Made by a program: the position numbers and the translations under genes
DNA from: Psychrobacillus sp044762855
GTDB lineage: Bacteria > Bacillota > Bacilli > Bacillales_A > Planococcaceae
Length of the DNA stretch: 64,000 nt
Direction: 5' to 3'
NCBI RefSeq assembly: GCF_044762855.1
Contig: NZ_JBIWFB010000012.1
Location: 51,575 to 115,574, forward strand
In this document: piece by piece, positions 53,389-60,639 of the stretch
How the letters are laid out: each line of letters opens with the position of its first letter
Numbering within the stretch: the stretch's first letter is position 1
Notes under the pieces: model-generated
The model's database searches: none
Seen by the model: the letters and a program-made list of their open reading frames with translations, nothing else
What the model was told of the DNA's origin: nothing

Positions 53389-54291
53389 TTAAGCCCTCGG
53401 ATGAAACTCTTTATAAACTTCTTTCAAACGTTTTTTACTTACATGCGTATAAATCTGTGTAGTAGAAATATCCGCGTGACCCAACATTTCTTGGACTGCT
53501 CGTAAATCCGCTCCATTTTCGATTAAATGGGTGGCAAACGAATGTCTGAGCACATGCGGTGTAATGTCTTTTTGGATACCGGCATTCGCTACATGTTTAT
53601 TTAATAGTTTCCAAATACCTTGCCTTGTTAGACGTTTGCCACGTTGACTGATAAATATTGCGTCTGTCCGTTCTGCCTGTTTCAATAGTTTAGGTCTTGC
53701 TTCCTCTAAATAAGTCTTACAAGCGCGTATAGCTGCCCCTCCAAGCGGAATAATTCGTTCTTTTCCACCTTTCCCGAATACACGGACGAATCCCATCGTT
53801 AAATGTAAATCTTCCAAATCTAAATTCAAGCATTCACTTATACGCATACCACTTGCATACATAATCTCAAACATTGCTAGATCACGAACACCTTGAGGTT
53901 TTGATAAATCAATGCTATTTAATAAATTCGTTAGTTCTTCTACCGATAAAAAATTAGGCAACTTTTGATCGATCTGGGGAAGCTCCAGATGGATTGTCGG
54001 ATCTGTACTAGCCACTTTTTCTCGCAATAAAAACTGGTGAAAGGAGCGGATCGATGAAATATGCCTTGCAATGGTTCGTGCAGACTTGCCTTCTTCTTTT
54101 AGTTTCCGCAGATGGACGAGAATATGTTGGCGTTCAACCTTATCTAGCGTATGTAGCTGTTGTGTTTCTAGTACTGATTTTATGTAATCGACTAAATCTT
54201 TTTGATAAGAAGTTAATGTGTTATCTGCTAACTGGCGTTCAATTCGTAAAAAATGTAAATAATCTTCTAAATGCATTAATCCGTTTTTCAA
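53389..54291 (-). CDS. xerD: site-specific tyrosine recombinase XerD
   Basis: It resolves chromosome dimers at dif with XerC. Catalytic residues are visible: Arg150 (ASGMRISE), Lys174, His246 and Arg249 (HVLRH), His272 (GHADISTTQ) and Tyr281 (IYTHVS). The product is 300 residues. A TTG start follows AGGAGG by nine bases. Position between fur and deoB is that of B. subtilis ripX. Confidence 0.95.
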   Translation of the reverse strand: MKNGLMHLEDYLHFLRIERQLADNTLTSYQKDLVDYIKSVLETQQLHTLDKVERQHILVHLRKLKEEGKSARTIARHISSIRSFHQFLLREKVASTDPTIHLELPQIDQKLPNFLSVEELTNLLNSIDLSKPQGVRDLAMFEIMYASGMRISECLNLDLEDLHLTMGFVRVFGKGGKERIIPLGGAAIRACKTYLEEARPKLLKQAERTDAIFISQRGKRLTRQGIWKLLNKHVANAGIQKDITPHVLRHSFATHLIENGADLRAVQEMLGHADISTTQIYTHVSKKRLKEVYKEFHPRA

Positions 54292-54310
54292 AAAGTTCTT
54301 CCTCCTCTAT

Positions 54311-54406
54311 CAATTACGCCTCGGCGTAATTGCGTCCAGATTTTGAATTGCGCATTTTGCAATTAACTCCCATCAAAATCTGTGACATCCGCCGGAGGCT
54401 TTACTT
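54311..54406 (-). repeat. dispersed element family B, copy 3 (best preserved)
   Basis: A 96-base element: a near-perfect terminal palindrome CAATTACGCCTCGGCGTAAT, then TGCGTCCAGATTTTGAATTGC, TTGCAATTAACTCCCA, ATCAAAATCTGTGACAT and CCGCCGGAGGCTTTACTT. CAATTCAAAATCTGGA and its partner CAAAATCTGTGACA let each half pair partly with the other. It lies between the xerD start and the fur terminator. Confidence 0.8.
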
Positions 54407-54431
54407 GCCTCAGCAGTTAATTTTGCAGAGC

Positions 54432-54467
54432 CATGTAAAAAAAGGATAGCATAATGCTATCCTTTTT
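54432..54467 (-). terminator. intrinsic terminator after fur
   Basis: AAAAAAGGATAGCAT with ATGCTATCCTTTTTT, T run on the minus strand, just past the fur stop. Confidence 0.88.
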
Positions 54468-54471
54468 TGGG

Positions 54472-54912
54472 TTACTTATCTTGGCAGCGATGACACACTC
54501 CGTGAAATGTTAAACGATGGTCTTTTATTTTAAAGTTCCATTTATTTTCTACGATAGCTTCCACGTCTTCAAGTAAATCTTCTTGAATTTCATCTACTGC
54601 ACCACATTCAATACAAACTAGATGGTGATGGAAATGCGCTGCCCCTTCTTGTCTTAAATCATAGCGGGATACGCCATCTCCAAATTGAATCTTGTCTACT
54701 ACATTTAATTCATTCAATAATTCCAGTGTTCGATACACAGTTGCAAGTCCAATATCTGGTGATTTTTCTCTAACTAATAAAAATACATCTTCCGCACTTA
54801 AATGGTCTTCTTCGTTTTCTAGCAAAACACGAACAGTCGATTCTCGTTGCGGCGTCAGTTTATAGCCCGCACCAGATAATTGTTTTTTTATACGATCAAT
54901 ACGGCTTTCCAT
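54472..54912 (-). CDS. fur: ferric uptake regulator family protein
   Basis: A metal-dependent repressor of iron uptake genes. The 146-residue protein has the DNA-binding GLATVYRTLELL helix, the metal site HFHHHLVCIEC and two Cys-x2-Cys pairs (CIEC near 96 and CHRC near the end). Position next to xerD supports Fur itself rather than PerR or Zur. Confidence 0.93.
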   Translation of the reverse strand: MESRIDRIKKQLSGAGYKLTPQRESTVRVLLENEEDHLSAEDVFLLVREKSPDIGLATVYRTLELLNELNVVDKIQFGDGVSRYDLRQEGAAHFHHHLVCIECGAVDEIQEDLLEDVEAIVENKWNFKIKDHRLTFHGVCHRCQDK

Positions 54913-54936
54913 ATGACGCCCCCTTAAACTTCTTTC

Positions 54937-54965
54937 ATTATACCAAAAAATGAATTCTCATTACA
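54937..54965 (-). promoter_or_regulatory. sigma-A promoter of fur
   Basis: TTGTAA and TATAAT on the minus strand with a 17-base spacer, 25 bases before the fur start. The spacer contains AATGAGAATTCATT, a palindrome that resembles half of a Fur box. Confidence 0.6.
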
Positions 54966-54974
54966 AGAGATACA

Positions 54975-54991
54975 CTTAATAATAATTATTA
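54975..54991. promoter_or_regulatory. PerR/Fur-like operator upstream of fur
   Basis: TTAATAATAATTATTAA, a perfect 7-3-7 inverted repeat directly upstream of the fur promoter. PerR boxes are 7-1-7 AT-rich inverted repeats (TTATAATnATTATAA), and fur is PerR-controlled in B. subtilis, so the match is close but not exact. Confidence 0.45.
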
Positions 54992-54998
54992 AAAAGCA

Positions 54999-55466
54999 TT
55001 AATTATTATATAATACGAATGGTATAAAGAAGAACTCTATAATAATAACAATTCCATAGAGGGAAAGCGAGAACAAATTGACTCGGTTTGCAAGTGCTAG
55101 AAGAAGTAAACAATAGATTAGTTGAAACGGGAACCACCAAAAGACATAAGGAAATGTAGATTCTTGTGTTTGAAGCAAGTAACTAGAGCCAAATCCATAG
55201 AACGTAATTCGAAAAGCACAAATGATTAAAATGAGTTTGCGCAAATAACGATGCTGATAAAATAAAAAGAATACGACAGCAATCATAATATGCGGAAAAA
55301 TAGTTTCCAGAAAAGTAGGCTGCTCTAGTAATAAAACACGTGCGTCCAGGAGATTAATAATCCATTGCTGCTGTTCTGGTGTACTTTTTTCAAAAAGATA
55401 CAAACCACCGATAAAGCTAAAAACGAGTACGCATAGTGAAATGAGAATAGTGTAAGACTGGTTCAA
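54999..55466 (-). CDS. membrane protein, divergent SpoIIM-like
   Basis: A 155-residue protein with about five membrane segments. It sits between nudF and fur, the exact place of spoIIM in B. subtilis. The layout agrees with SpoIIM: an N-terminal span, a hydrophilic stretch, then blocks such as GFGSSYLLQ and FPFQLIYCLLLLALA that line up with the GF-x-GFL and LPQNLLIIPA blocks of SpoIIM. Sequence identity is low and the protein is shorter, so it may be a diverged or degenerate SpoIIM. The alternative is an unrelated membrane protein. Confidence 0.4.
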   Translation of the reverse strand: MNQSYTILISLCVLVFSFIGGLYLFEKSTPEQQQWIINLLDARVLLLEQPTFLETIFPHIMIAVVFFLFYQHRYLRKLILIICAFRITFYGFGSSYLLQTQESTFPYVFWWFPFQLIYCLLLLALANRVNLFSLSLYGIVIIIEFFFIPFVLYNN

Positions 55467-55522
55467 GTTGGAACACCTCCCTATCTATTCTCATCATATG
55501 CTTGTACTATGTTTTAACATGT

Positions 55523-56065
55523 CTATTTTAAATAGTTTTTTACCCATAGAAATGCAAATGCAGTTTTGGCATCATAGATTTGCTTTGTAGTAATCATCGA
55601 TTCCATTTCCTCTAAGGAAACATGCATCAATTCGACAAACTCATCCTCATCCAATTCTGCTTTTTCTTCTACTTTGACAATATTTTCTGCTAAGTAAAGA
55701 TGAATAATTTCATCTGCGAATCCAGGAGATGTGGCAAAGGATTGGATATATTGAAGTTTTTTTGTCGTATATCCTGTTTCTTCTTCCAGTTCCCTCAAAG
55801 CGGTTAGTTCTGGGTCTTCGTTCGGCTCTATTTTTCCAGCTGGTATTTCAATAATCGAACGTTCTAAAGCTTTTCGATATTGTTCGACTAAAATTATTTT
55901 TTTATCTTCAGTAATTGCAATGACGGCTACTGCTCCTGGGTGCTTCACAATTTCTCTTTTTCCGGCTTTCCCATTCGGTAATTGCACATCATCTACTTGT
56001 AATGTGATAATTTTACCTTGGAATTTCATTTCTGTCTGAATTGTTTTTTCTTCGAATTTTTTCAT
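55523..56065 (-). CDS. nudF: ADP-ribose pyrophosphatase
   Basis: A Nudix hydrolase that cleaves ADP-ribose. The Nudix box starts at GKIEPNEDPE and continues LRELEEETGY, fitting G-x5-E-x7-REUxEExGU. The product is 180 residues. It diverges from yqkF, as in B. subtilis. Confidence 0.94.
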   Translation of the reverse strand: MKKFEEKTIQTEMKFQGKIITLQVDDVQLPNGKAGKREIVKHPGAVAVIAITEDKKIILVEQYRKALERSIIEIPAGKIEPNEDPELTALRELEEETGYTTKKLQYIQSFATSPGFADEIIHLYLAENIVKVEEKAELDEDEFVELMHVSLEEMESMITTKQIYDAKTAFAFLWVKNYLK

Positions 56066-56133
56066 TTTTCATTTCCTTTCATTTGAAAGTCCCTTTTCCT
56101 CATTGTACCATGGAGGAAAGGACGTGATACATT

Positions 56134-57036
56134 TTGAAGAAAAGACAATTAGGAAAAAGTGATTTATTCGTTTCGGAAATAGGTTTGGGTTGTATGTCAC
56201 TCCCATCAGATCAACAAGACGCTGAGAAAATCATACAAGTGGCACTTGCTCAAGGCATCAATTATTTTGATACCGCGGATTTATACGATAATGGTGAAAA
56301 TGAAAAAATCGTAGGAAAAGCGTTGAAAAATAATCGCGAGTCTATCATTTTAGCAACAAAAGTCGGTAATCGTATGAATGAATCTGGTGACGGCTGGTCA
56401 TGGGATCCTTCAAAAAAATGGATTCGGGCGGCTGTCCACGAATCATTAAAACGACTTCAAACTGATTATATTGACGTATACCAATTGCACGGTGGCACAA
56501 TGGAAGACGACGCCGATGAAGTGATTGATACGATGGAAGCATTGAAAAAAGAAGGCCTTATCCGAGCATACGGCATCTCTTCCATCCGTCCCAATGTAAT
56601 CAATCGCTTTCTAACAAAAAGTAAGGCGGTTTCAGTCATGATGCAATATAGTTTACTAGATAGAAGACCAGAAGAATGGTTGCCACTACTAGAAGAACAT
56701 CAAGTTTCTTTACTTAGTCGAGGCACGCTTGCCAAAGGTTTGTTAACTGCTGAGGGACTTAATCGTGCAAATAAAACCGGTGAATATTTAGGCTATTCTA
56801 AAGAAGAGTTGCTAAAAACTCTTGAGCAATTGCAATCACTCGGTGCGCCAATCGCTGCTGTAGCTCAACAACATGTATTAGAACAAAAAGCGGCTGCGTC
56901 CATGATCATTGGGGCAAGTAGCGCAGAACAGCTTATAGAAACGGTCAAGGCCTATAATACGGAAGTTTCTAAGGATGTCCTATTAAAGGCTAGAGAGATT
57001 ACAAAACAAGATGTGTATGTAGAGCATCGGGTGTAA
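56134..57036 (+). CDS. yqkF: aldo/keto reductase, YqkF-like
   Basis: An NADPH-dependent oxidoreductase with a TIM barrel. The catalytic set is seen in FDTADLYDNGENEKIVG (Asp and Tyr), ILATKVG (Lys) and YQLHGG (His). The product is 300 residues from a TTG preceded by AGGAAAGG. The physiological substrate is not known. Confidence 0.9.
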   Translation: MKKRQLGKSDLFVSEIGLGCMSLPSDQQDAEKIIQVALAQGINYFDTADLYDNGENEKIVGKALKNNRESIILATKVGNRMNESGDGWSWDPSKKWIRAAVHESLKRLQTDYIDVYQLHGGTMEDDADEVIDTMEALKKEGLIRAYGISSIRPNVINRFLTKSKAVSVMMQYSLLDRRPEEWLPLLEEHQVSLLSRGTLAKGLLTAEGLNRANKTGEYLGYSKEELLKTLEQLQSLGAPIAAVAQQHVLEQKAAASMIIGASSAEQLIETVKAYNTEVSKDVLLKAREITKQDVYVEHRV

Positions 57037-57044
57037 TGATAGGA

Positions 57045-57077
57045 AACCGCTGAACTTTGGGAGTTCAGCGGTTTTTT
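57045..57077 (+). terminator. intrinsic terminator after yqkF
   Basis: AAACCGCTGAACT with AGTTCAGCGGTTT and a five-base loop, then TTTTG on the plus strand. Confidence 0.88.
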
Positions 57078-57098
57078 TGTGGTTATAGGCTGGATTTT

Positions 57099-57170
57099 GC
57101 GATTCTGGGATGATATCTTGCGATTCTGGGCATAGATTTTGCGATTCTAAACCCGTATCTTGCGATTTCA
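57099..57170 (+). repeat. 21-bp array of GCGATT motifs
   Basis: GCGATT at 57099, 57120, 57141 and 57162, exactly 21 bp apart; the units read TTGCGATTCTGGG or shorter. It lies between convergent yqkF and the lipoprotein gene, and the last unit overlaps that gene's stop codon. Confidence 0.8.
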
Positions 57171-57599
57171 CTTTTTAGATAAATTATCCGTATAAGAAAG
57201 TATATGTTTCTTAATCCTTTCTTTTTCTTCCTCCGTCATATCATTTAACTTAAAAGTCTCTCTCTTATCCTCCGGTATAAGAATTGTAGAAGGCTTTTGA
57301 AGCTCTTCTTTCAAATCTTCCCCATGGCCAACATTGGTAATATCAGAAGAAGTATAATCGGAAGCTATTATCTCTGTTCTCTTATAATTTCCATCCTTAT
57401 CATAAAAGTCCTCAATCGACTTAGTATTTACTGTTATATAATTTTTGCCTTCCACCACATTTGTTAAATCATTTACTTTTTTGTATCCAGCATTTTCTCC
57501 CAATGTTTCGACTACATAAACACTCACATGCTCATATTTCTCCGTATTACTACAAGCAAATAAAAGAAGAAGTGGAATGATAAACAAACTCTTTTTCAA
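57168..57599 (-). CDS. lipoprotein, unknown
   Basis: A 143-residue exported protein with a lipobox LLFAC (Cys16) after a short basic and hydrophobic start. The mature part is hydrophilic with no motif I know. TTG start with GGAGGGTGAGC upstream. It is the last gene of the 57-60 kb operon and ends inside the 21-bp array. Confidence 0.7.
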   Translation of the reverse strand: MKKSLFIIPLLLLFACSNTEKYEHVSVYVVETLGENAGYKKVNDLTNVVEGKNYITVNTKSIEDFYDKDGNYKRTEIIASDYTSSDITNVGHGEDLKEELQKPSTILIPEDKRETFKLNDMTEEEKERIKKHILSYTDNLSKK

Positions 57600-57617
57600 A
57601 TTAGCTCACCCTCCTAT

Positions 57618-58130
57618 CTAGTGATGTAGATTATATCTGTATTGTATAAGTTGATTTTCCCTTCCTAAATATTCTTCTTGACCAATCCTACTTATCTCTA
57701 TGAATCCTATTTTCTCAAGCATTTTTCTGGAACGCATATTTTCTTCATGGGTTTCTGCATGGAAAACAGTAATCCCTAACTTTTCAGAAGCATAGTCCAT
57801 CATGCATAAAATGGAACTCGCTCCAATTCCTTTTCCCCATAGTGTACGCTCCCCGATAGCAATTCCTAACTCAGCCGAATTATCTTTTATATTAGCTAAA
57901 TCTGCATAACCGATTAAATTACCTTCCATTTCTATACCCATACGGATAAAATCTTCCAAAATATTATTTATACAATGAAGCCACCAACTATATAATTCTT
58001 CTTCACTTCGATTCTTCTCCCAACCATTGGCTGTACAAAAAATGTCATCCTTGCTCCAATTTAAAACGATTTTATAATCATCCATGCTAAGAGGTCTAAT
58101 CTTGATCGAATGTAGACAGTTTTTTTTCAA
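57618..58130 (-). CDS. GNAT family N-acetyltransferase (RimJ/RimL type)
   Basis: A 170-residue acetyltransferase. The acetyl-CoA site is ERTLWGKGIGASSILCMM, followed by HAETHEENMRSRKMLEKIGF, typical of RimJ/RimL and antibiotic acetyltransferases. TTG start, GGAG eight bases upstream. It is 32 bases downstream of the MccF-like peptidase; microcin C resistance also uses a GNAT acetylase (MccE) and MccF, so they may share a substrate. Confidence 0.85.
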   Translation of the reverse strand: MKKNCLHSIKIRPLSMDDYKIVLNWSKDDIFCTANGWEKNRSEEELYSWWLHCINNILEDFIRMGIEMEGNLIGYADLANIKDNSAELGIAIGERTLWGKGIGASSILCMMDYASEKLGITVFHAETHEENMRSRKMLEKIGFIEISRIGQEEYLGRENQLIQYRYNLHH

Positions 58131-58162
58131 TCATTGTTCTCCTCCTTAAGCAATCAAACTTT

Positions 58163-59200
58163 TTAAATAAACTTCATCGTAATCGAGCCTTTTCCACTAT
58201 TATATTTCACAGTTGCTAATGCACCATTTACTAAAATATTTTGAGGAGGCGTATGTCCGATATCAGCATCATATATTACAGGTATATTATAACTCTCAAA
58301 AACGTCTCTTAATGCATCGGTTAGCGTGAAATCCCCCAAATCTTCATAACTACTCGTTCTCCCAAAAAGAACGCCTTTAATATTTGAAAACCAATTATTT
58401 TGTTGCATTTGCCATAATGCTCTATAAATTTTAGCGGCATCCATTCCAACAGTTTCTAAATACCAAATGACTCCTTCTTCTTCACAATATTCATGAACAA
58501 AATGAGTCACTTGATCAAAAGGAGTACCAACAAGTACTTGCAATGTATTTACACACCCTCCGATCAGTCTTCCAGAAAATGTGACCTCATCCTCATGATT
58601 CAACGTTTTCCATGCTGTTTGAGAATCGAGGAAAAACCCTTTCGCTGGATTTGCAAATACTTGCTCCCAACTTGATTGGTATTTTTCAGACGAATATTGT
58701 GTAACCTCTTCATTTTCCCTGCAGCTAAGTACTTCCATCCATTTACCAGACAATTCATCCCATTCTGGGGCCGATAATTCACTGAAATTTACTCCGTGTG
58801 CTGATGCGTTACCAGTTATCGTCGTATAAGCAAAATTTAACGTACTAATATCTGAATAACCTAATAGCCATTTCGGATCCATTTCCTTTAGTTTAGCCCA
58901 GTCCAAAATTGGTAGTATTTCCATCGCAAAACTACCTCCCCAAGGGGGGATGATAGCATTTATTTGATCATCTAGAAGAAACTTCATTAATTCATCTGCT
59001 CGTTTTTCTTTACTAGCACTCCTACCTTTATGTTGTGTGCGTGCAGTTTCCCCAATTATTACTTGAACCCCCATCTTTTCCACTTGCAGCTTAGCCTTTT
59101 CAATAAGTATATGTAATGACGATTCGACACCACTGGATGGCGCTGTAACGCCTATGTAACTACTTGGTTGTAGAGGTTTAGGGTATTTAATTTTTTTCAT
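58163..59200 (-). CDS. S66 family serine peptidase, MccF/LD-carboxypeptidase type
   Basis: A 345-residue peptidase. The catalytic triad is visible: Ser116 in LLGYSDIST, Glu249 in WYLETVGMD and His316 in DIGHTPP. The MccF group, which cleaves microcin-C-like aminoacyl nucleotides, is close in length and has a conserved tryptophan in the loop after the middle of the protein; Trp197 (SQTAWKTL) could be it. An LD-carboxypeptidase acting on muropeptides is the alternative. No signal peptide is seen, so it is cytoplasmic. It overlaps the HAD gene by four bases. Confidence 0.85.
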   Translation of the reverse strand: MKKIKYPKPLQPSSYIGVTAPSSGVESSLHILIEKAKLQVEKMGVQVIIGETARTQHKGRSASKEKRADELMKFLLDDQINAIIPPWGGSFAMEILPILDWAKLKEMDPKWLLGYSDISTLNFAYTTITGNASAHGVNFSELSAPEWDELSGKWMEVLSCRENEEVTQYSSEKYQSSWEQVFANPAKGFFLDSQTAWKTLNHEDEVTFSGRLIGGCVNTLQVLVGTPFDQVTHFVHEYCEEEGVIWYLETVGMDAAKIYRALWQMQQNNWFSNIKGVLFGRTSSYEDLGDFTLTDALRDVFESYNIPVIYDADIGHTPPQNILVNGALATVKYNSGKGSITMKFI

Positions 59201-59889
59201 CTATTTACTCCTCCTATTTTAGTAATCAAATCCAAATTTCTTATCATAGTAGGAAGCTCTCCCAAATCCTCCACCGCATAATCAGGCTCAAATGCATCCC
59301 ATTGAACGTCTTTTTTCCATATCCCTTTCATGCCCACATACTGGGACGCCTTTACATCATTTTCAGGATGATCACCAACGAAGACACTTTCGCGAGGCTC
59401 CTTATTCAACCTCTCTAACGCTCTTTTAAAAATTGCAGGATCTGGTTTTTTCATTCCTTCCGTTTCAGATACTAATATTGCGTCAAAATAATTTTCAATC
59501 CCCAAGGCCCTTATATTATCCATTTGAAATTGCCCGAATCCATTCGTAATCATTCCTAAAGCAAGGCCATCCGTTTTCAGTTCTTCCAACATACTTTTAA
59601 GATTTGGAAAAGGAACACAGTGATGCTTAAATTCTGTTATATAATCTCCCAATAAATTCTCCCAACCTATTCCCACAATTTCGAATTCTTCTACTAATTG
59701 TTGATACACTTTATCTTTCCACACATATCCACGACAATCTAACTCTATAAATCTAGTCATATATTCCTCTTTAGATATATGCCCCAAATAATTTCCTAAT
59801 CTTTCGTATTGATTTTCAATGAATTTTTTTACAGACGCATCCCGGTCAAGTAAAGTACCATCCAAATCAAATAACACCGCTTGAATCAT
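59197..59889 (-). CDS. HAD superfamily hydrolase
   Basis: A 230-residue phosphatase. Motif I is FDLDGTLLDRD (nucleophile Asp8), motif II LGMITNGFGQFQ, motif III lysine in KKPDPAIF, and motif IV VFVGDHPENDVKAS. It resembles YjjG-type nucleotide phosphatases. It overlaps the S66 gene downstream. Confidence 0.9.
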   Translation of the reverse strand: MIQAVLFDLDGTLLDRDASVKKFIENQYERLGNYLGHISKEEYMTRFIELDCRGYVWKDKVYQQLVEEFEIVGIGWENLLGDYITEFKHHCVPFPNLKSMLEELKTDGLALGMITNGFGQFQMDNIRALGIENYFDAILVSETEGMKKPDPAIFKRALERLNKEPRESVFVGDHPENDVKASQYVGMKGIWKKDVQWDAFEPDYAVEDLGELPTMIRNLDLITKIGGVNR

Positions 59890-59905
59890 TCGTCTATCCC
59901 CTGTC

Positions 59906-60316
59906 CTAATTCATAAATCCCGAAAAGTAAGTCTTCGCACATGCAAAAATAACAATAATCATAAATAACATCTCACTTAATGTATAGATATAATCCATGC
60001 GATTAGTTGCATATTTCCACTCCATAAAAGCACGTACTAATGCATCCAAAACAAAAAAGATTATTACGAAACCCAAAAAATACAAAGAAATATTTTCGAA
60101 TTCTGAGTGTTCAATTTGCCACATATTGAAAACAATACTGATAATAAAAAACATAATAGGTAGTATTCCACCAATTTTTTTATGTAGATCGTTCACATAT
60201 CTATTCGAAAATATATTCTTTTTTTCTACTTTCATTACTCTTGTCATGATTTTATTAAAAATAAACATTAATATAAATATAGAAACAAAGAATAGAATTG
60301 CTTTTGCCCACACCAT
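59906..60316 (-). CDS. four-span membrane protein, DUF4181-like
   Basis: A 136-residue protein with about four membrane segments and a basic loop with YVNDLHKKIGG, which I associate with DUF4181. Function unknown. It is the first gene of the accessory operon, 16 bases before the HAD gene. Confidence 0.65.
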   Translation of the reverse strand: MVWAKAILFFVSIFILMFIFNKIMTRVMKVEKKNIFSNRYVNDLHKKIGGILPIMFFIISIVFNMWQIEHSEFENISLYFLGFVIIFFVLDALVRAFMEWKYATNRMDYIYTLSEMLFMIIVIFACAKTYFSGFMN

Positions 60317-60576
60317 CTAAAATCCCCTCCCAATAGTGGCAGTTTTTTCTAACTTTTTATTTAGTGTATCATAATATTCAATTAATTTGAGTCTATACTT
60401 AAACAGAACTGAATATTTTCGTGGATAGAAATATAGAGAAACAAGGAATGAGCCGATAGCTTACATAAGATAGACAATGTGGACAAAGCGCATCCCTAGG
60501 TCAATTGCGGATTACATTATATTTTTTGTCATTTATATCAATGGAATTCTCTAATCAAATAACAACAATAAACGCA
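60317..60576. other. gap without recognisable features
   Basis: AT-rich intergenic DNA between the start of the DUF4181-like gene and the clpE end. A promoter for the accessory operon is expected here but I could not pick one with confidence. Confidence 0.5.
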
Positions 60577-60608
60577 AAGAAGGGACAGCCTAATGGCTAT
60601 CCCTTAAA
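60577..60608 (-). terminator. weak hairpin after clpE
   Basis: AAGGGATAGCC with GGCTGTCCCTT and a short loop, then CTTTG on the minus strand. The T run is poor. Confidence 0.5.
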
Positions 60609-60639
60609 TTCTCTATCGACTACCTTTAATTAGACGTCA

